Position numbers and translations under genes: made by a program. A DNA stretch of 7,143 bases. Origin: Rhodospirillales bacterium (GTDB lineage: Bacteria; Pseudomonadota; Alphaproteobacteria; Reyranellales; Reyranellaceae). Under the pieces are notes generated by a model, which saw only the letters and a program-made list of their open reading frames with translations, did no database searches and was not told the origin of the DNA. Positions 6,748 through 7,143 of the stretch are shown piece after piece. The first letter of the stretch is position 1. Each line of letters starts with the position of its first letter. Location: the NCBI GenBank assembly GCA_013205335.1, contig JABMNB010000764.1, forward strand, positions 1 to 7,143, in the 5' to 3' direction.

Positions 6748-7143
6748 TCAGTTCTGCTGCTGCCGCCAGACGAAGATCGAACTCATCGTATAGTTGAACG
6801 TAGCACCGACGATTACGCCGGCGATGCCTGCGATCAACCAGCTCTCGTTCGACACGAACAACCATGACGCGACGCCGATATTGGCCAGCGCGCCCACGCC
6901 GCATACGACATAGAATTTGAGCAGGCCGCCAAGGGCTGCCATGCCGCGCAACTTCATGTCGCTGTAGGTGAGGAGATTGTTGACCAGAAAGTTGGACGTC
7001 ATGGCGATCACGGTCGCCACCGATTGCGCGGCTTCAAAGCTGATTCCGCTCAGCATGCAGATCCGCAGGACGATGAGGTGGAGGGCCAGGCCAATCGCGC
7101 CCACGATCATGAAAAACAGGAAACGGACCGAGACCGTTCCGCC
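6748..7143 (-). CDS. GtrA-domain C-terminus, probably of a polyprenyl-phosphate glycosyltransferase-GtrA fusion (cut by right edge)
   Basis: The last 131 codons are visible, and the frame stays open to the right edge with no stop. An ATG at 7110 exists, but residues before it (VSVRFLFF) already fit the family, so the protein most likely extends upstream. The visible part is one GtrA domain: helix 1 (about residues 8-29), helix 2 (36-55) with NFLVNNLLTY (51-60), helix 3 (72-98) with the segment KFYVVCGVGALANIGVAS, and helix 4 (101-120) ending in NYTMSSIFVW (117-126). The SVRFLFFMIVG entry and the NNLLTYSDMKLRG loop are typical of GtrA domains fused behind a GT2 polyprenol-phosphate mannose/glucose synthase (DPM1-like). 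That N-terminal enzyme is inferred, not seen. The stop lies directly against the insertion-sequence remnant, yet the C-terminus looks natural. A free-standing GtrA protein is the alternative. Confidence 0.78.
   Translation of the reverse strand, partial: GGTVSVRFLFFMIVGAIGLALHLIVLRICMLSGISFEAAQSVATVIAMTSNFLVNNLLTYSDMKLRGMAALGGLLKFYVVCGVGALANIGVASWLFVSNESWLIAGIAGVIVGATFNYTMSSIFVWRQQQN

Noticed and set aside
5753..6904. Single minus-strand frame of 383 codons taken as one protein
   Set aside because: Only its middle part (about 6742-6380) is real transposase. The beginning is an out-of-frame reading of the GtrA gene, and the end is an out-of-frame reading of the catalytic domain.
1..7143. CRISPR array, tRNA, rRNA or defence genes
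   Set aside because: No regularly spaced repeats, no recognisable tRNA/rRNA sequence, and no nuclease, toxin or other defence motif in the supported frames.

Overview
The window is GC-rich and tightly packed. It looks like a chromosomal piece of a Gram-negative alphaproteobacterium, possibly Rhodospirillales or Hyphomicrobiales. That placement is an inference from base composition, gene style and the type of IS630 transposase; no rRNA or other marker gene is present.

The theme is polyprenyl-phosphate-linked sugar metabolism. From left to right: a partial short-chain reductase resembling DprE2 (minus strand, cut by the left edge); a DprE1-like FAD sugar oxidase (minus); a UbiA-family prenyl-phosphate phosphoribosyltransferase-like membrane protein (plus, divergent from dprE1); a GtrA-family membrane protein (minus, convergent with the UbiA gene); a FAD/NAD(P)-binding amine-oxidase-fold oxidoreductase (minus); and an NAD-dependent epimerase/dehydratase (minus). 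A gap of about 385 bp without a convincing gene follows, then a decayed IS630-type insertion sequence (minus). The right edge holds the GtrA domain of a larger protein (minus), probably the C-terminus of a polyprenyl-phosphate glycosyltransferase fusion.

The UbiA-like, DprE1-like and DprE2-like proteins together match the route that makes decaprenyl-phospho-arabinose in mycobacteria. In that route a phosphoribosyl group is loaded on polyprenyl phosphate, dephosphorylated, then epimerised at C2 of the ribose by oxidation (DprE1) and reduction (DprE2). GtrA proteins are the usual membrane partners for lipid-linked sugars. Similar gene sets in Gram-negatives have been linked to D-arabinofuranose on Pseudomonas type IV pilin and on Azorhizobium Nod factors. 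The phosphatase and the final arabinosyltransferase are not in the window. The epimerase/oxidoreductase pair is tightly coupled (2 bp apart) and probably acts on a related lipid or sugar, but its substrate cannot be read from the sequence.

The insertion-sequence remnant sits between the glycosyltransferase/GtrA gene and the rest of the minus-strand genes. It has lost its 5' end right at the GtrA stop codon and carries a frame change at a run of six A, so it is probably inactive.
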